NCBI RefSeq assembly: GCF_016860525.1 | Contig: NZ_BNEA01000018.1 | Span: 62,001-126,000 of the forward strand | Source of the DNA: Streptomyces rubradiris | GTDB taxonomy: Bacteria > Actinomycetota > Actinomycetes > Streptomycetales > Streptomycetaceae | DNA: 64,000 nucleotides | Reading direction: 5' to 3' | Shown here: positions 17,802 to 26,953 of the stretch, piece after piece | How positions within the stretch are numbered: position 1 is the stretch's first letter | How the letters are laid out: each line of letters opens with the position of its first letter | Made by a program: the position numbers and the translations under genes | The notes under the pieces: generated by a model | The model's input: the letters and a program-made list of their open reading frames with translations, nothing else | Database searches by the model: none | Told to the model about the DNA's origin: nothing

Positions 17802-17823
17802 ATACAGACTCGTTGGTTTGTTT
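17802..17823. promoter_or_regulatory. ARE-like site before TetR receptor 1
   Basis: ATACAGACTCGTTGGTTTGTTT resembles the autoregulatory element bound by ArpA/ScbR-type receptors, especially its GGTTTGTTT half. It ends about 50 bp before the GTG at 17875. Confidence 0.5.
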
Positions 17824-17874
17824 GTGAGGGAGCGAGTGGCTCCGCCCGGCTAGTTCCCGTCCTGGAGGTATGAC

Positions 17875-18531
17875 GTGGCCCAGCAGGAGCGCGCAGTCCG
17901 CACGCGCGAAGCGATCCTCCTCGCCGCGGCCCAGGTCTTCGACGAGGTCGGTTACGAAGCCGCCAAGGTCTCCGAAATCCTGACAAGGTCAGGAGTGACC
18001 AAGGGCGCCCTGTACTTCCACTTCGAGTCCAAGGAGCAACTCGCCCGGGGAGTCCTCCACGAGAACGCCCGGGCCGTTCCGCCCGTACCGCCACAGCAGT
18101 TGAAACTGCAGGAGGCGGTCGACCGCGGCATGGTGCTCGCCTACCGGATGGGCCACGACCCCCTGCTCCGCGGCAGCGTGCGGCTGGCGCTGGAGCGGCC
18201 GGTCCACGACACCCTCGATCGCAGGGTGCCCTTCGAGGCATGGACGCGGGAGAGCCAGGCGTTGCTGGAGGAGGCGCGCCTCGCCGGAGAACTGCAGCCG
18301 CACGTGGACACCGCGGAACTGGCCAACCTGGTCGTCGGGGCCTTCGCCGGCATCCAGTTGATGTCCCAGGCCATGTGCGACCGGCAGGACCTGTGCGAGC
18401 GGGCCGCCGTGCTGTACCGCGTCCTGATGGCGAGTGTGGCCATGCCCGGTGTGCTGGTCCAGCTGGATGTCGCCGCGGACCGCGGGGCGCGGGTGCACGC
18501 GATCATGGACGACTACGTCCGTACCCCGTGA
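17875..18531 (+). CDS. TetR-family gamma-butyrolactone receptor homologue
   Basis: 218 residues. GTG start with GGAGG seven bases upstream. The N-terminal helix-turn-helix (ERAVRTREAILLAAAQVFDEVGY, then SGVTKGALYFHF) is the ArpA/ScbR/FarA type; the C-terminal helical domain would bind a butyrolactone or butenolide. An ARE-like site lies in its promoter, consistent with self-repression. It precedes the P450/NmrA/FAD-monooxygenase run and is the first of three related receptors in 7 kb, so true receptors and pseudo-receptors are probably both present. Confidence 0.88.
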   Translation: MAQQERAVRTREAILLAAAQVFDEVGYEAAKVSEILTRSGVTKGALYFHFESKEQLARGVLHENARAVPPVPPQQLKLQEAVDRGMVLAYRMGHDPLLRGSVRLALERPVHDTLDRRVPFEAWTRESQALLEEARLAGELQPHVDTAELANLVVGAFAGIQLMSQAMCDRQDLCERAAVLYRVLMASVAMPGVLVQLDVAADRGARVHAIMDDYVRTP

Positions 18532-18677
18532 TCCAGGTGGGTTAGCCTTTCCCCGTGGACCGTGGCTGGACGGCGACGTATCGTGAACGACCGCCGAGGC
18601 ACCGCCACTGATCGCACGCTCCACTGCACGGCAGCATCTCCCCGGCAGCGCGTCAACTCACAGGACGGAGCGCAACT

Positions 18678-19922
18678 ATGGCTACTTTCGCCTGCCCGTA
18701 CGCCATAGACTTGACGGGAAGCGATCTCGCCGCGGAGGCGGCCTTGTTACGCGGCGAAGGCCCGGCCTGCCAGGTGCTGCTCCCCGGCGGGGTCACCGCC
18801 TGGGCCGTGACCCGGCACGCCACCGCCAAACGCCTGCTGAGCGACCCGGCGGTGTCCAAGAACGCCGAACTGCACTGGCCCCGGCTGCGGGAAGACCGTT
18901 TCGACGAGACCTGGCCGCTGTACCACTGGGTCACGGCCAAGAACATGCTGTCCGCTTACGGCGAGGAGCACACCCGGCTGCGCAGGCTCATCGCGGGCGC
19001 CTTCACCCACCGGCGCAGCGAAGGCCTGCGGCCGAGGGTCGAGGAGTACACCGAGGCGCTCCTCGAGTCGCTCGGCCGTCGCCCCGGCGACCGGCCGGTG
19101 GACCTCGTCGCGCACTTCGCCCTGGAACTGCCGATCCAGGTGATCTGCGAGCTGTTCGGTGTGTCCGACTCCGAGCGGCACCAGCTCCGGCAGGGGCTCA
19201 GCGAGTCGTTCCGTACCTCCGCCACGGCGGAGGAGGTACGCGTGGCCCAGGCGAGCCTGCACCAGGTGCTGGCCGACCTGGTGGCGGCCAAACGCAGGGC
19301 ACCGGCCGACGACCTCGCCTCCGCCCTGATCTCGATACGGGACACCGACGGGACGCGGCTGACCGAGCAGGAACTGATCGACACCCTGCTGTTGATGATC
19401 GGTGCGGGATACGAGACGACGGTCAATCTGCTCGGCAACGCCATCGTCGAACTGCTGGCCCACCCCGAGCAGTTGCAGCAGGTGCAGGCCGGCGCCATCG
19501 GCTGGGACGCGGTGATCGAGGAAACCCTCCGCGCGCGAGGCCCGGCCGCGTACGTGCCGCTGAGATTCGCCGTCGAGGACATCGAACTGGGCGAGGGCGT
19601 CGTCATCAGGCGGGGGGACCCGGTGCTGATCTCCTTCGCCGCGACGGGCCTGGACCCCGAGCAACACGGCCCGGACGCCGAGGAGTTCCAGGCGGACCGC
19701 CCGGACCGGCGCGACCACCTCGCCTTCGGGTACGGAGTCCACCACTGCCCGGGAGCGCCGCTGGCGAGGCTGGAAGCCGCGGTGGCCCTGCCCGCTCTGT
19801 TCGCCCGCTTCCCCCGGATGAGGCTGGCCCGGGAGGTCCACCACCTGGAGCCGACCCCCTCGTTCATCACCAACGGGTTCCGGGAGATCCCCGTGCTGCT
19901 GTCGCCGGAGGACGACGGGTGA
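18678..19922 (+). CDS. cytochrome P450
   Basis: 414 residues; haem loop [10 protein letters not shown] with Cys357, I-helix [11 protein letters not shown]-helix EETLR. ATG with AGGACGGAG upstream. Its stop overlaps the GTG of the NmrA-type gene, so the two are coupled, and a flavin monooxygenase follows within 60 bp. Placed between a receptor gene and the AfsA-type synthase, this P450 most plausibly oxidises the side chain of a butenolide or butyrolactone signal. The alternative is tailoring of the main product. Confidence 0.92.
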   Translation: MATFACPYAIDLTGSDLAAEAALLRGEGPACQVLLPGGVTAWAVTRHATAKRLLSDPAVSKNAELHWPRLREDRFDETWPLYHWVTAKNMLSAYGEEHTRLRRLIAGAFTHRRSEGLRPRVEEYTEALLESLGRRPGDRPVDLVAHFALELPIQVICELFGVSDSERHQLRQGLSESFRTSATAEEVRVAQASLHQVLADLVAAKRRAPADDLASALISIRDTDGTRLTEQELIDTLLLMIGAGYETTVNLLGNAIVELLAHPEQLQQVQAGAIGWDAVIEETLRARGPAAYVPLRFAVEDIELGEGVVIRRGDPVLISFAATGLDPEQHGPDAEEFQADRPDRRDHLAFGYGVHHCPGAPLARLEAAVALPALFARFPRMRLAREVHHLEPTPSFITNGFREIPVLLSPEDDG

Positions 19923-20764
19923 TTGCCGTGACAGGTGCCACGGGGACGGTGGGCGGGCAGGTGGCCCGTCTCCTCTCCGGTCGTCATCCGCTCAGGCTGC
20001 TGGGCCGCTCGCCCGAGCGTCTGCGCGCACTCGGGCTGGCCGCCGAGGCCGTCGGCGCCGACTTCGGCGACCGCCGTTCTCTGGAGCGGGCACTGGCCGG
20101 CGCGCACGCACTGTTCGCGGTGACGGTGAATCCGCTGGAACCCGGGCACGACGAGAACCTGCTGGCCGCGGCGCGCAGCGCGGGCGTCCGGCACGTGGTG
20201 AAGCTGTCCGCGCTCGCGGTCACCGACCACGGCGCCGACGACCTGATCACTCGCTGGCAGCGCCGGAACGAGGACCTTCTGCGGGGCAGCGGTCTGGCCT
20301 GGACCATCCTGCGTCCGCGCGCCTTCATGTCGAACACGCTCGCCTGGGCCGCCACGATCCGCTCGGGTGGCGTCGTAGCAGCTCCCCAGGCGCGGTCCCG
20401 GAACGCCTCGGTCGACCCACGGGACGTCGCCGAAGCCGCCGTGCTCGCGCTGACCGAGCCCGGCCACGAGGGGCGGCACTACCCCCTCACCGGTCCGGAG
20501 TCGATCTCGGCCGTCGAACAGTGCGAGCAACTCGCCGAGGTGCTCGGCCGACCGCTGTCCTGTGTGGGGACGTCCCTCGCGCAGGCCTACGCCGCCTGGG
20601 CGCGGCGTTATCCCGAATCCATCGCGCAGGCCCTGCTCGACAGCGCCAAGCGGCAGGGCGACGGTGCCAAGCAGCAGGTGGACCACACCCTTGGCGCACT
20701 CCTCGGGCGCCCGCCGGGCACGTACCGGCGCTGGGCGCGGGACCACGCACATCACTTCAAGTGA
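19919..20764 (+). CDS. NAD(P)-binding NmrA-like reductase
   Basis: 281 residues with the nucleotide-binding [10 protein letters not shown] at the very N-terminus and the NmrA/atypical SDR pattern VKLSALAV and LRPRAFMSN mid-protein. It lacks the classical YxxxK of SDR reductases at the expected place, like the NmrA and quinone-oxidoreductase-2 subfamily. The GTG start overlaps the P450 stop. Either a redox partner in signal biosynthesis or a redox-sensing protein; the family alone does not decide. Confidence 0.82.
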   Translation: MIAVTGATGTVGGQVARLLSGRHPLRLLGRSPERLRALGLAAEAVGADFGDRRSLERALAGAHALFAVTVNPLEPGHDENLLAAARSAGVRHVVKLSALAVTDHGADDLITRWQRRNEDLLRGSGLAWTILRPRAFMSNTLAWAATIRSGGVVAAPQARSRNASVDPRDVAEAAVLALTEPGHEGRHYPLTGPESISAVEQCEQLAEVLGRPLSCVGTSLAQAYAAWARRYPESIAQALLDSAKRQGDGAKQQVDHTLGALLGRPPGTYRRWARDHAHHFK

Positions 20765-20817
20765 ACCCGGCCCGGCGGGCCGTCGGGACATCATGAAAAA
20801 AGGGGGGGACGACGACC

Positions 20818-22296
20818 GTGCTGAACCGGCATGTCGGAGTCGTCATCGTCGGCGGGGGTCCCGTCGGCATGCTGCTCGCCGCCGAACTCGCGGCGTACGG
20901 GGCGGAGGTCTGTGTCGTCGAGACGAAGGAGCGGACCACCGACGAACCGCGGGCCGGAACCCTGCACGCGCGGACCGTGCAGAGCCTGGCCCGCCGGGGC
21001 TATCTGCAACCGGAACCGGGCCGGGCCGGGCGAACCGGCCGGCGCAGCGCACCGTTCCACTTCGCGGGTCTCCCGGGCCTGAGCATCACCGCACCGGCCA
21101 CCGAGCCGCCCGTCCTGGTCAAGTGCCCGCAGGCCGACCTGGAACGCCGCTTCGAGGGGCTGGCCCGCAGCCGCGGCGCCACCGTGCTGCGCGGCCGGCG
21201 GGCCGTGGCGATGGCTGAGCACCCCGATGGTGTGGAGGTGACAATCGAGACGGCCGGGGGCCGGGAACAGGTGCGCGCCGACTATCTCGTGGGCGCGGAC
21301 GGCGCGCGCAGCACGGTGCGCACCGCCTTCTCGTTCCCTGAGGAGACCAGCCGTGCGACTGTCTCCGCCCTGATGGGACAGGTCCGGCTGATGGATCCGG
21401 CGGCGCTGGAAGCGGGCTGGCGGCGCACCGAGCGGGGCTGGACCGCCGCCAAATTCGACGCGCGCGGGTACGGCAGGCTGATGACCCTGGACTGCAGGGG
21501 CCCGCACCCCGACCGGGACAGCCTGCCGACAGTCGAGGAGCTGAGCGCGGAGGCCGGACGGATCACCGGTCGTCCCGTTCCCCTGGCCGAACCGGCGTAC
21601 CTGTCCCGGTTCAACGACTTCTCCCGGTTGGCCGGTACCTACCGGCGGGGCCGGGTCTTCCTCGCCGGCGACAGCGCGCACGTGCACTTCCCCGTCGGGG
21701 GCCAAGGGCTCAACACCGGCCTGCTCGACGCACTGAACCTGGGCTGGAAACTCGGGTACGTGCTGCGGGGCACCGCCGGCAAGGACCTGCTCGACACCTA
21801 CGACGAGGAACGCAGGCCCGCCGGGCGGCGGGTCGTCGACAACACCCGCGCCCAGCTGGCGCTGATGCGCCCCGATCCGCAACTCGATCCGCTGCGGGCC
21901 GTGATGGCCGACCTGCTGCCGCTGCCCGATGTCGCGGGACACCTGGGCGGCATGCTCAGCGCACAGGACACCCGCTACGGCACCACCGGCACCGCGCACT
22001 CGGTCTGGCGGGGGCGCTTTCTGCCCAACGTCGCGCTGGCGGATGCCGAGGACGCGGACCTGGTCGGGCTGCTGGCCCGGGGGCGGCCGGTCCTCCTCAT
22101 GCGCCCGGGGAGCCGGCCACCCGGCCCCGCCCGGGGATGGACGCATGTGCTGCACCCCGCCCACGCCGACGGCCCGCTCCCGGACGCGATGGCGGAAACC
22201 CTGGTGATCAGGCCCGACGGCTATGTGCTGTGGACGTCCGACGACGGCGAGGACCTGGAGGAGGTGCTGCGGCAGTGGTTCGGTGACGCCCGCTGA
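20818..22296 (+). CDS. FAD-dependent monooxygenase
   Basis: 492 residues. GGGPVG opens the FAD fold near residue 11; GADGARS and the late GDSAHVHFPVGGQGLNTG motif complete the PHBH/RdmE-type signature, with a short thioredoxin-like C-terminal region. GTG start at 20818 behind AAGGGGGGG. It follows the P450 and NmrA-like genes in the same orientation. Members hydroxylate polycyclic aromatics or act as Baeyer-Villiger oxygenases. Next to afsA, a role in building a butenolide-type signal is possible. Confidence 0.9.
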   Translation: MLNRHVGVVIVGGGPVGMLLAAELAAYGAEVCVVETKERTTDEPRAGTLHARTVQSLARRGYLQPEPGRAGRTGRRSAPFHFAGLPGLSITAPATEPPVLVKCPQADLERRFEGLARSRGATVLRGRRAVAMAEHPDGVEVTIETAGGREQVRADYLVGADGARSTVRTAFSFPEETSRATVSALMGQVRLMDPAALEAGWRRTERGWTAAKFDARGYGRLMTLDCRGPHPDRDSLPTVEELSAEAGRITGRPVPLAEPAYLSRFNDFSRLAGTYRRGRVFLAGDSAHVHFPVGGQGLNTGLLDALNLGWKLGYVLRGTAGKDLLDTYDEERRPAGRRVVDNTRAQLALMRPDPQLDPLRAVMADLLPLPDVAGHLGGMLSAQDTRYGTTGTAHSVWRGRFLPNVALADAEDADLVGLLARGRPVLLMRPGSRPPGPARGWTHVLHPAHADGPLPDAMAETLVIRPDGYVLWTSDDGEDLEEVLRQWFGDAR

Positions 22297-22352
22297 GGAC
22301 GGGGCCGCCCTCGGCGGCGGGAGCCATCGAGCTTTCACCGGGAAGAAGTAGT

Positions 22353-22370
22353 AAACCGCATAGGCGGTTT
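22353..22370. promoter_or_regulatory. ARE-like operator before TetR receptor 2
   Basis: AAACCGC-ATAG-GCGGTTT, perfect 7-base arms, continuing into TGTTATTG. Strong match to receptor-binding elements; 120 bp before the GTG at 22490. Confidence 0.65.
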
Positions 22371-22489
22371 GTTATTGTTCCTCGTGTGTGGGCGTCGGCA
22401 GTCCCTCGCGGTGCGCCGACGACGGGGGTGTCGTCTCCGTCGCCCGCGGCACCTGCGGACGACGGCCGCCCGAGCGATGGAGCACCTCG

Positions 22490-23131
22490 GTGGTCAAACA
22501 GGAACGCGCGCTACGCACCCGCAACGCCTTGCTTACGGCTGCCGGGGAAGTGTTCAGCCGTGAGGGATATCGCGCGGCCTCCCTCACGGTCATCAGCGGG
22601 AACGTGGGAGTGAGTTCCGGAGCCCTGCACTTCCACTTCCCGACCAAGCTGGACCTCGCCGCGGCGGTGGAAGAGGCGGCCGCCGCCCGTCTGCGCAGCA
22701 TCGTCGAGCACTGCGAGAGGCACGAGGGTCCCGGCGGGTCCGTGCAACTGGTGATCGACGCCAGCTACCAGGTGGTGGAAAGACTCGCTCAGGACCCCGT
22801 GCTGCGGGCCGGGTTCGAACTGGGAGAGACCATGGAACGGGCCGGCGGCACCGGCAAGGTCTGCGACCTGTGGCAGCGGTGGGTCGTCTCGCTTCTGCGG
22901 CACGCCCAGGAGGCCGGTGGGCTGCGCCCGGACGTGGTGCCCGATCACCTGGCGTCCGTGGTGGTGGCGATGACCGCCGGTCTGGCGGCGCTCGGCCGGC
23001 GTGACGCCCACTGGCCGTCACGCGCCACGCTCACCTCGTTCTGGCTCCTGATGCTGCCGCAGGTGACCGCCGCCGAAACGCCCCCCACCTGTGTGGTCCA
23101 CGGCCATGACAGTGCGGCCGAGGAGCTGTGA
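22490..23131 (+). CDS. TetR-family gamma-butyrolactone receptor homologue
   Basis: 213 residues from GTG 22490 (GGAG seven bases upstream). An earlier in-frame start would add 34 residues unlike the family. It begins VVKQERALRTRNALLTAAGEVF, nearly the same as the receptor at 24850, with recognition helix VSSGALHFHF. A perfect ARE-like palindrome lies upstream. Separated from the SARP gene by 258 bp containing another ARE-like site, so it is a good candidate repressor of that SARP. Confidence 0.88.
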   Translation: MVKQERALRTRNALLTAAGEVFSREGYRAASLTVISGNVGVSSGALHFHFPTKLDLAAAVEEAAAARLRSIVEHCERHEGPGGSVQLVIDASYQVVERLAQDPVLRAGFELGETMERAGGTGKVCDLWQRWVVSLLRHAQEAGGLRPDVVPDHLASVVVAMTAGLAALGRRDAHWPSRATLTSFWLLMLPQVTAAETPPTCVVHGHDSAAEEL

Positions 23132-23282
23132 GCGGCCCGGAGGGTACGGGGTGTCCGGTATCTCACGTTCCCCCGGGATCGGTACATTCCCAGGTACTGG
23201 CGTGCGCCTTCCTGGGATTGTGCCGATGACGGCCGGGCGAACTCTCTGTATGAAATCCAGAAGTTCTCTTGGCGGGGTATAA

Positions 23283-23303
23283 GAAACCGACTACGCTGTT
23301 TTT
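23283..23303. promoter_or_regulatory. ARE-like site before the SARP gene
   Basis: GAAACCGACTACGCTGTTTTT, about 85 bp ahead of the SARP ATG. An imperfect copy of the AAACCG...CGGTTT pattern. Confidence 0.4.
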
Positions 23304-23389
23304 AACAGGGGGTCCTCGCCGGTCTCCGCAGTCGGCGGTACACCTCGTTCAGTAGGCCCTGCAGGCTCTGCGCGAACCGGGAGAGGGAC

Positions 23390-24217
23390 ATGGACATCGA
23401 AGTGCTCGGCGGTTTCTCCGTGCGGTTAGGGGGCGTGGAGGTGGCGCCGACCGCTCCCAAACCACGCCAGGTCCTGGCTCTGTTGGCACTCAACGCGAAC
23501 CGCACGGTTTCCTCGCGCACTTTGATCGAGGAGTTGTGGGGCGCGCAGCCGCCCCGCAGCGCGCGCACCACCCTGCAGACCTACATCCTGCAGCTGCGGG
23601 AGCACATCAACGCGGCCTTGACCGCGGGCGGGGGCCCGCACGGCGGCCGCACGGGCAAGGACGTACTGGCCACCCAGCCGGGCGGCTACCGGCTGGAAGC
23701 CGGCGAAGGTCTGCGTGACCACAGCGAGTTCGAGCGGCGCAGCACCGCCGGCTACCGGGCGATGGACGCCGAGGACTACGCGACCGCGGCCCAGACGCTG
23801 CGTGACGCCCTCGCCCTGTGGCGGGGACCCGCGCTGGCCGACGTCAACACCGGCACCCACCTCCGCGTGGAGACACGCCGGCTGGAGGAGTCCCGGCTGT
23901 GCGCTCTCGACCAGCGCATCGAAGCGGACCTCTGCCTGGGGCGGCACCGCGAACTGCTGCCGGAACTCATGGTACTGGTCGAACGGCACACCATGCACGA
24001 GAGCCTGCACAGCCAGTTGATGCTCGCGCTGTACCGCTCGGGCCGGGGCGGCGAGGCCCTGCACGTCTACCAGAGGCTGCGCGGCACCCTGGTGCGCAAC
24101 CTCGGCATGGAGCCCAGCGCCCCGCTGCGGCGGCTCCAGACGTCGATCCTGAAGGCGTCGTCATCCACGCAGGACGCACTGCTTGAGGTCCGCACCGCTC
24201 CCGCGGCGGTCGGCTGA
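23390..24217 (+). CDS. SARP-family pathway activator
   Basis: 275 residues, the usual size of short SARPs such as ActII-ORF4 and RedD. The OmpR-like DNA-binding domain (about 1-95: VLGGFSVRLGGVEV, then KPRQVLALLAL and LQTYILQLR) is followed by the BTAD helical domain (about 105-260, ending LGMEPSAPLRRLQ). ATG with GAGAGGGAC upstream. Such proteins recruit RNA polymerase to promoters with 11-bp-spaced heptamer repeats. Sandwiched between two receptor genes and preceded by an ARE-like site, it is likely signal-controlled. Confidence 0.93.
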   Translation: MDIEVLGGFSVRLGGVEVAPTAPKPRQVLALLALNANRTVSSRTLIEELWGAQPPRSARTTLQTYILQLREHINAALTAGGGPHGGRTGKDVLATQPGGYRLEAGEGLRDHSEFERRSTAGYRAMDAEDYATAAQTLRDALALWRGPALADVNTGTHLRVETRRLEESRLCALDQRIEADLCLGRHRELLPELMVLVERHTMHESLHSQLMLALYRSGRGGEALHVYQRLRGTLVRNLGMEPSAPLRRLQTSILKASSSTQDALLEVRTAPAAVG

Positions 24218-24516
24218 AAGCGCCACGTTCCGCCGCAAGGGCCACACCCCCGTCCACGGTGACGCCGGCATGCCCGGCCGCCAGGCCGCGGACCGCGCCC
24301 GGAGCGCACGCGCCCGGGAACCGGGCCGCAGCCGGGTAGCTGGATCTTGTGCTCGCGGTGTCCAGACGATCCAATGGGATGGAGACGACATGGGCGCCTT
24401 CCTCGGCGCCCGTGTCCGGACGCGGCCCCTGGCTATCCGGGTATTCCCCCGGCCCGATAGCGCGGGGGCCGCGTCCGTGTACCGGCCCGTCGGCCCGCCG
24501 GCGCGCACGGGCGGTG

Positions 24517-24546
24517 GTTCAACTGTGCAGTCAAGCACAGTCGAAC
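24517..24546. repeat. GTTCAACTG-type inverted repeat
   Basis: GTTCAACTGTG (24517-24527) and CACAGTCGAAC (24536-24546), one mismatch in 11. Related inverted repeats occur at 55755 and 58970. It lies in the 24218-24849 intergenic stretch, which otherwise holds only the ARE-like site at 24728. Confidence 0.5.
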
Positions 24547-24727
24547 ACGGCGCTCCCCGGCCGCCTGTCCGGCCGGAGCGCCGGCGGGAGGGGGACGTAC
24601 GCGGGAACCGGATGGATATCCTTGGCGGCGCCGAGGGGGTGAGCCGCGGGAGGCGCTCGACGGCTTCGCTCTCCCGCACGAGACCCCGTCGTGCGCGCGG
24701 GAAAATCGCTCTGTGTTAGCTACTATT

Positions 24728-24751
24728 AACAAACCGTCACTGCGGTTTGTT
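24728..24751. promoter_or_regulatory. ARE-like operator before TetR receptor 3
   Basis: AACAAACCG-TCACTG-CGGTTTGTT, perfect 9-base arms; the clearest receptor-binding palindrome in the window. It ends 98 bp before the ATG at 24850 and overlaps AT-rich sequence (TAGCTACTATTAAC) that may be the -10 region. Confidence 0.7.
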
Positions 24752-24849
24752 CCTTGTGCTGGGAAATCGGGAAGCCGCTCCGGCGGTGGACTCATGCCCG
24801 AGGTTTCCCAGGTGGGGCATGGAACGGATCAGAGCGACGGAGTGCCTCG

Positions 24850-25464
24850 ATGGTCAAGCAGGAACGTGCGGTGCGGACTCGCAAGGCGTTGATCGCCGCC
24901 GCCGCCGACCACTTCAGCCACGACGGTTACGGACCGGCCTCGCTGGTGGCCATCAGTCGTCAGGCCGGAGTGACGACGGGAGCGCTGCACTTCCACTTTC
25001 CCACCAAGGAAGCGCTTGCCTCCGCGGTCGTCACGGCCGCGGCACAGCGGCTGCGTGAACTGCTCGCGGGGTGCGAGGCGCGGACGCCGTCCGGCGAGGC
25101 GCTGCGGCTGCTGGTCGACGCGGGCCACGAACTGACCCGGCGGTTACGGGAGGACGCGGTCCTGCGGGCCGGCTTCGAGCTCGACGGGGACCTCGGCTGC
25201 CCGGAGGGCATCGGGGGAGTGCGCGGTCTGTGGTGTCTGTGGATTCAGGCCACGCTGGAACAGGCGGAGAAGACGGGGGAGTTACGGGAAGGGGTGGTCC
25301 CCGCGCAGCTGGCCGCGGTGGTCTACGCGTGCACGGTGGGTCTGCAGACGCTCGGCCGGCGGGACCCGGGCTGGTGCTCGCAACGCATGCTGACGCGCTT
25401 CTGGTCTCTGGCGCTGCCCCGGATCACGGCCGACCGGCGCGGACCCGATCCGGCGGGCTCCTGA
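24850..25464 (+). CDS. TetR-family gamma-butyrolactone receptor homologue
   Basis: 204 residues, ATG behind GGAGTGCCTCG. N-terminus MVKQERAVRTRKALIAAAADHF and recognition helix VTTGALHFHFPTKEAL match ArpA/ScbR receptors and closely resemble the product at 22490, suggesting duplication. It is immediately upstream of the AfsA-type gene, the usual arrangement for a receptor controlling signal synthesis. Its promoter carries the best ARE-like palindrome. Shorter than receptor 1 by 14 residues; whether it binds the signal or is a pseudo-receptor cannot be told. Confidence 0.88.
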   Translation: MVKQERAVRTRKALIAAAADHFSHDGYGPASLVAISRQAGVTTGALHFHFPTKEALASAVVTAAAQRLRELLAGCEARTPSGEALRLLVDAGHELTRRLREDAVLRAGFELDGDLGCPEGIGGVRGLWCLWIQATLEQAEKTGELREGVVPAQLAAVVYACTVGLQTLGRRDPGWCSQRMLTRFWSLALPRITADRRGPDPAGS

Positions 25465-25520
25465 GCAGCTCCTCGGGCGGGCGGCGGCCCGGCGGCTTTC
25501 GGACGGCTCTTCGAGGCCCT

Positions 25521-25546
25521 ATGAAACCGGAGGGTCTGTATATTTG
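25521..25546. promoter_or_regulatory. weak ARE-like site before the AfsA-type gene
   Basis: ATGAAACCGGAGGGTCTGTATATTTG, about 70 bp before the start at 25619. Only the AAACCG half is well kept. Confidence 0.35.
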
Positions 25547-25618
25547 TGCCGTCGCTTTTCGGGATACGGCACCGCCACCCGTCTGTTCACTGCTGCACCG
25601 TCGGGAAGAGGGACCCCC

Positions 25619-26578
25619 ATGACCCTGCTCGTTCGTCAGCAAGAGCGCCCCCGCTTCTCCGCTCGGCAGGCCGCGCAGGGCCTGCCGCAGCTCACCACCA
25701 CAGTTCCCCGGGAATATGTACACCGTGCGGCGCACGCCGAAGTCTTCCTCACCGGGTGCCGCCGGCTGGACGGCACCCGGTTCGAGGTCACCGGTCAGTG
25801 GCCGCGCGCGCACACCTTCTTCACCGACGAGAACCAGACACGCCACGACCCCATGCTGGCGGCCGAGACCGTCCGCCAGGTCGGCCTGCTGCTCGCGCAC
25901 TCGGAGTTCGGTGTGCCGCTGGGACATCAGTTCCTGCTGCACGACATGGAGTACTCGGTGTCCCTGGCCAATCTCGGCATAGGCACCGAGCCCAGCGAAC
26001 TGCTGCTGGAGGCCGTCTGCAGCGATGTGAAGTGGAGAGGCAACCGCCTTGCCCAGTTCGGCATGACCATCACCGTCGAGCGCGACGGGCGCCACGCGGC
26101 CATGGGCCGCGGCCACTTCACCTGTGTCGCTCCCGCCGCCTACCGGCGCCTGCGCGCCGGGCAGGGCGACGGGCGCGACGCGGCGCCGGCTCCGCGTCCG
26201 GCCCCCCTCGCCCCCTGGCGGGTGGGCCGCTGCCGCGCCGCCGACGTCGTGCTGTCGGCTACCGACCGGCCCGATCGCTGGCTGCTCGCCCCGGACCGCG
26301 GCCACCCCATACTCTTCGAGCACGCGGGTGACCACGTACCGGGAATGGTGCTGATAGAGGCGGCACGGCAAGCCGCTTGCGGGTTGCTGGCCCTCCCGGG
26401 CTTCGTGCCCGTCGAGGTCGCCGCCGAGTTCCACCAGTACGCCGAGTTCGGCTCCCCGTGCTGGATCGAGGCCGTGCAGCTGCCGTCCCCCCAGACGGGC
26501 GTCCTCAGTGTGCAGGTGACCGGCCGGCAGGACGGCGGCGAAGTGTTCGGCGCCCGGCTGAACGGGGTCGTCGCCTGA
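25619..26578 (+). CDS. AfsA-type butyrolactone/butenolide synthase
   Basis: 319 residues with two AfsA repeats (hotdog-like): the first about 30-165 (VPREYVHRAAHAEVFLTG, later VRQVGLLLAHSEFGVPLG), the second about 215-310 (HPILFEHAGDHVPGMVLIEAARQAA). AfsA homologues join a beta-ketoacyl chain to dihydroxyacetone phosphate, the first committed step of gamma-butyrolactones and 2-alkyl-4-hydroxymethylbutenolides. ATG at 25619 with GAAGAGGGA upstream. Converges on the transketolase operon. With the neighbouring receptors, P450, reductase and flavin monooxygenase it forms a complete signalling block. Confidence 0.93.
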   Translation: MTLLVRQQERPRFSARQAAQGLPQLTTTVPREYVHRAAHAEVFLTGCRRLDGTRFEVTGQWPRAHTFFTDENQTRHDPMLAAETVRQVGLLLAHSEFGVPLGHQFLLHDMEYSVSLANLGIGTEPSELLLEAVCSDVKWRGNRLAQFGMTITVERDGRHAAMGRGHFTCVAPAAYRRLRAGQGDGRDAAPAPRPAPLAPWRVGRCRAADVVLSATDRPDRWLLAPDRGHPILFEHAGDHVPGMVLIEAARQAACGLLALPGFVPVEVAAEFHQYAEFGSPCWIEAVQLPSPQTGVLSVQVTGRQDGGEVFGARLNGVVA

Positions 26579-26706
26579 CCGTCCGGGCGCGGCCGGGCCG
26601 AAGGACGGGACGGGGAAGGCGAAACGATCCTTCTTAGGGGGAGCCTCTCGTCTCGTCCGCGCGCCGACGGCCGCGCCGGATTCCCGCCCGCGGCGAAGTC
26701 CCCGTC

Positions 26707-26728
26707 GGCGCGGCGTTGACGCCGCGCC
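26707..26728. terminator. hairpin between convergent afsA-like and transketolase genes
   Basis: GGCGCGGCG and CGCCGCGCC, perfect nine-base arms with a TTGA loop, in the 375-bp gap where two transcription units converge. Probable bidirectional terminator; no gene in the gap. Confidence 0.55.
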
Positions 26729-26953
26729 CTTTGCGAACAGCCGTGCCCGCTTCCGCTTTTCGGCGTCCGGTGCCACGGCCCGTGCCGCGTGCCCGCCGGC
26801 CTTCGAGGCGGCGGGCAAGGCCGCGCGGGCTCCTCGCGGCGGGCGTGGCGTTCCCGGTCCGGTTTCCGCGGGAGCGTCCCGGGGCCGGTCCGCGGGCGCG
26901 GTGGCCCGCCCGCCGCCGCCGCCCCGGCGGAGGAGAACACGCCACGCCGCGTC

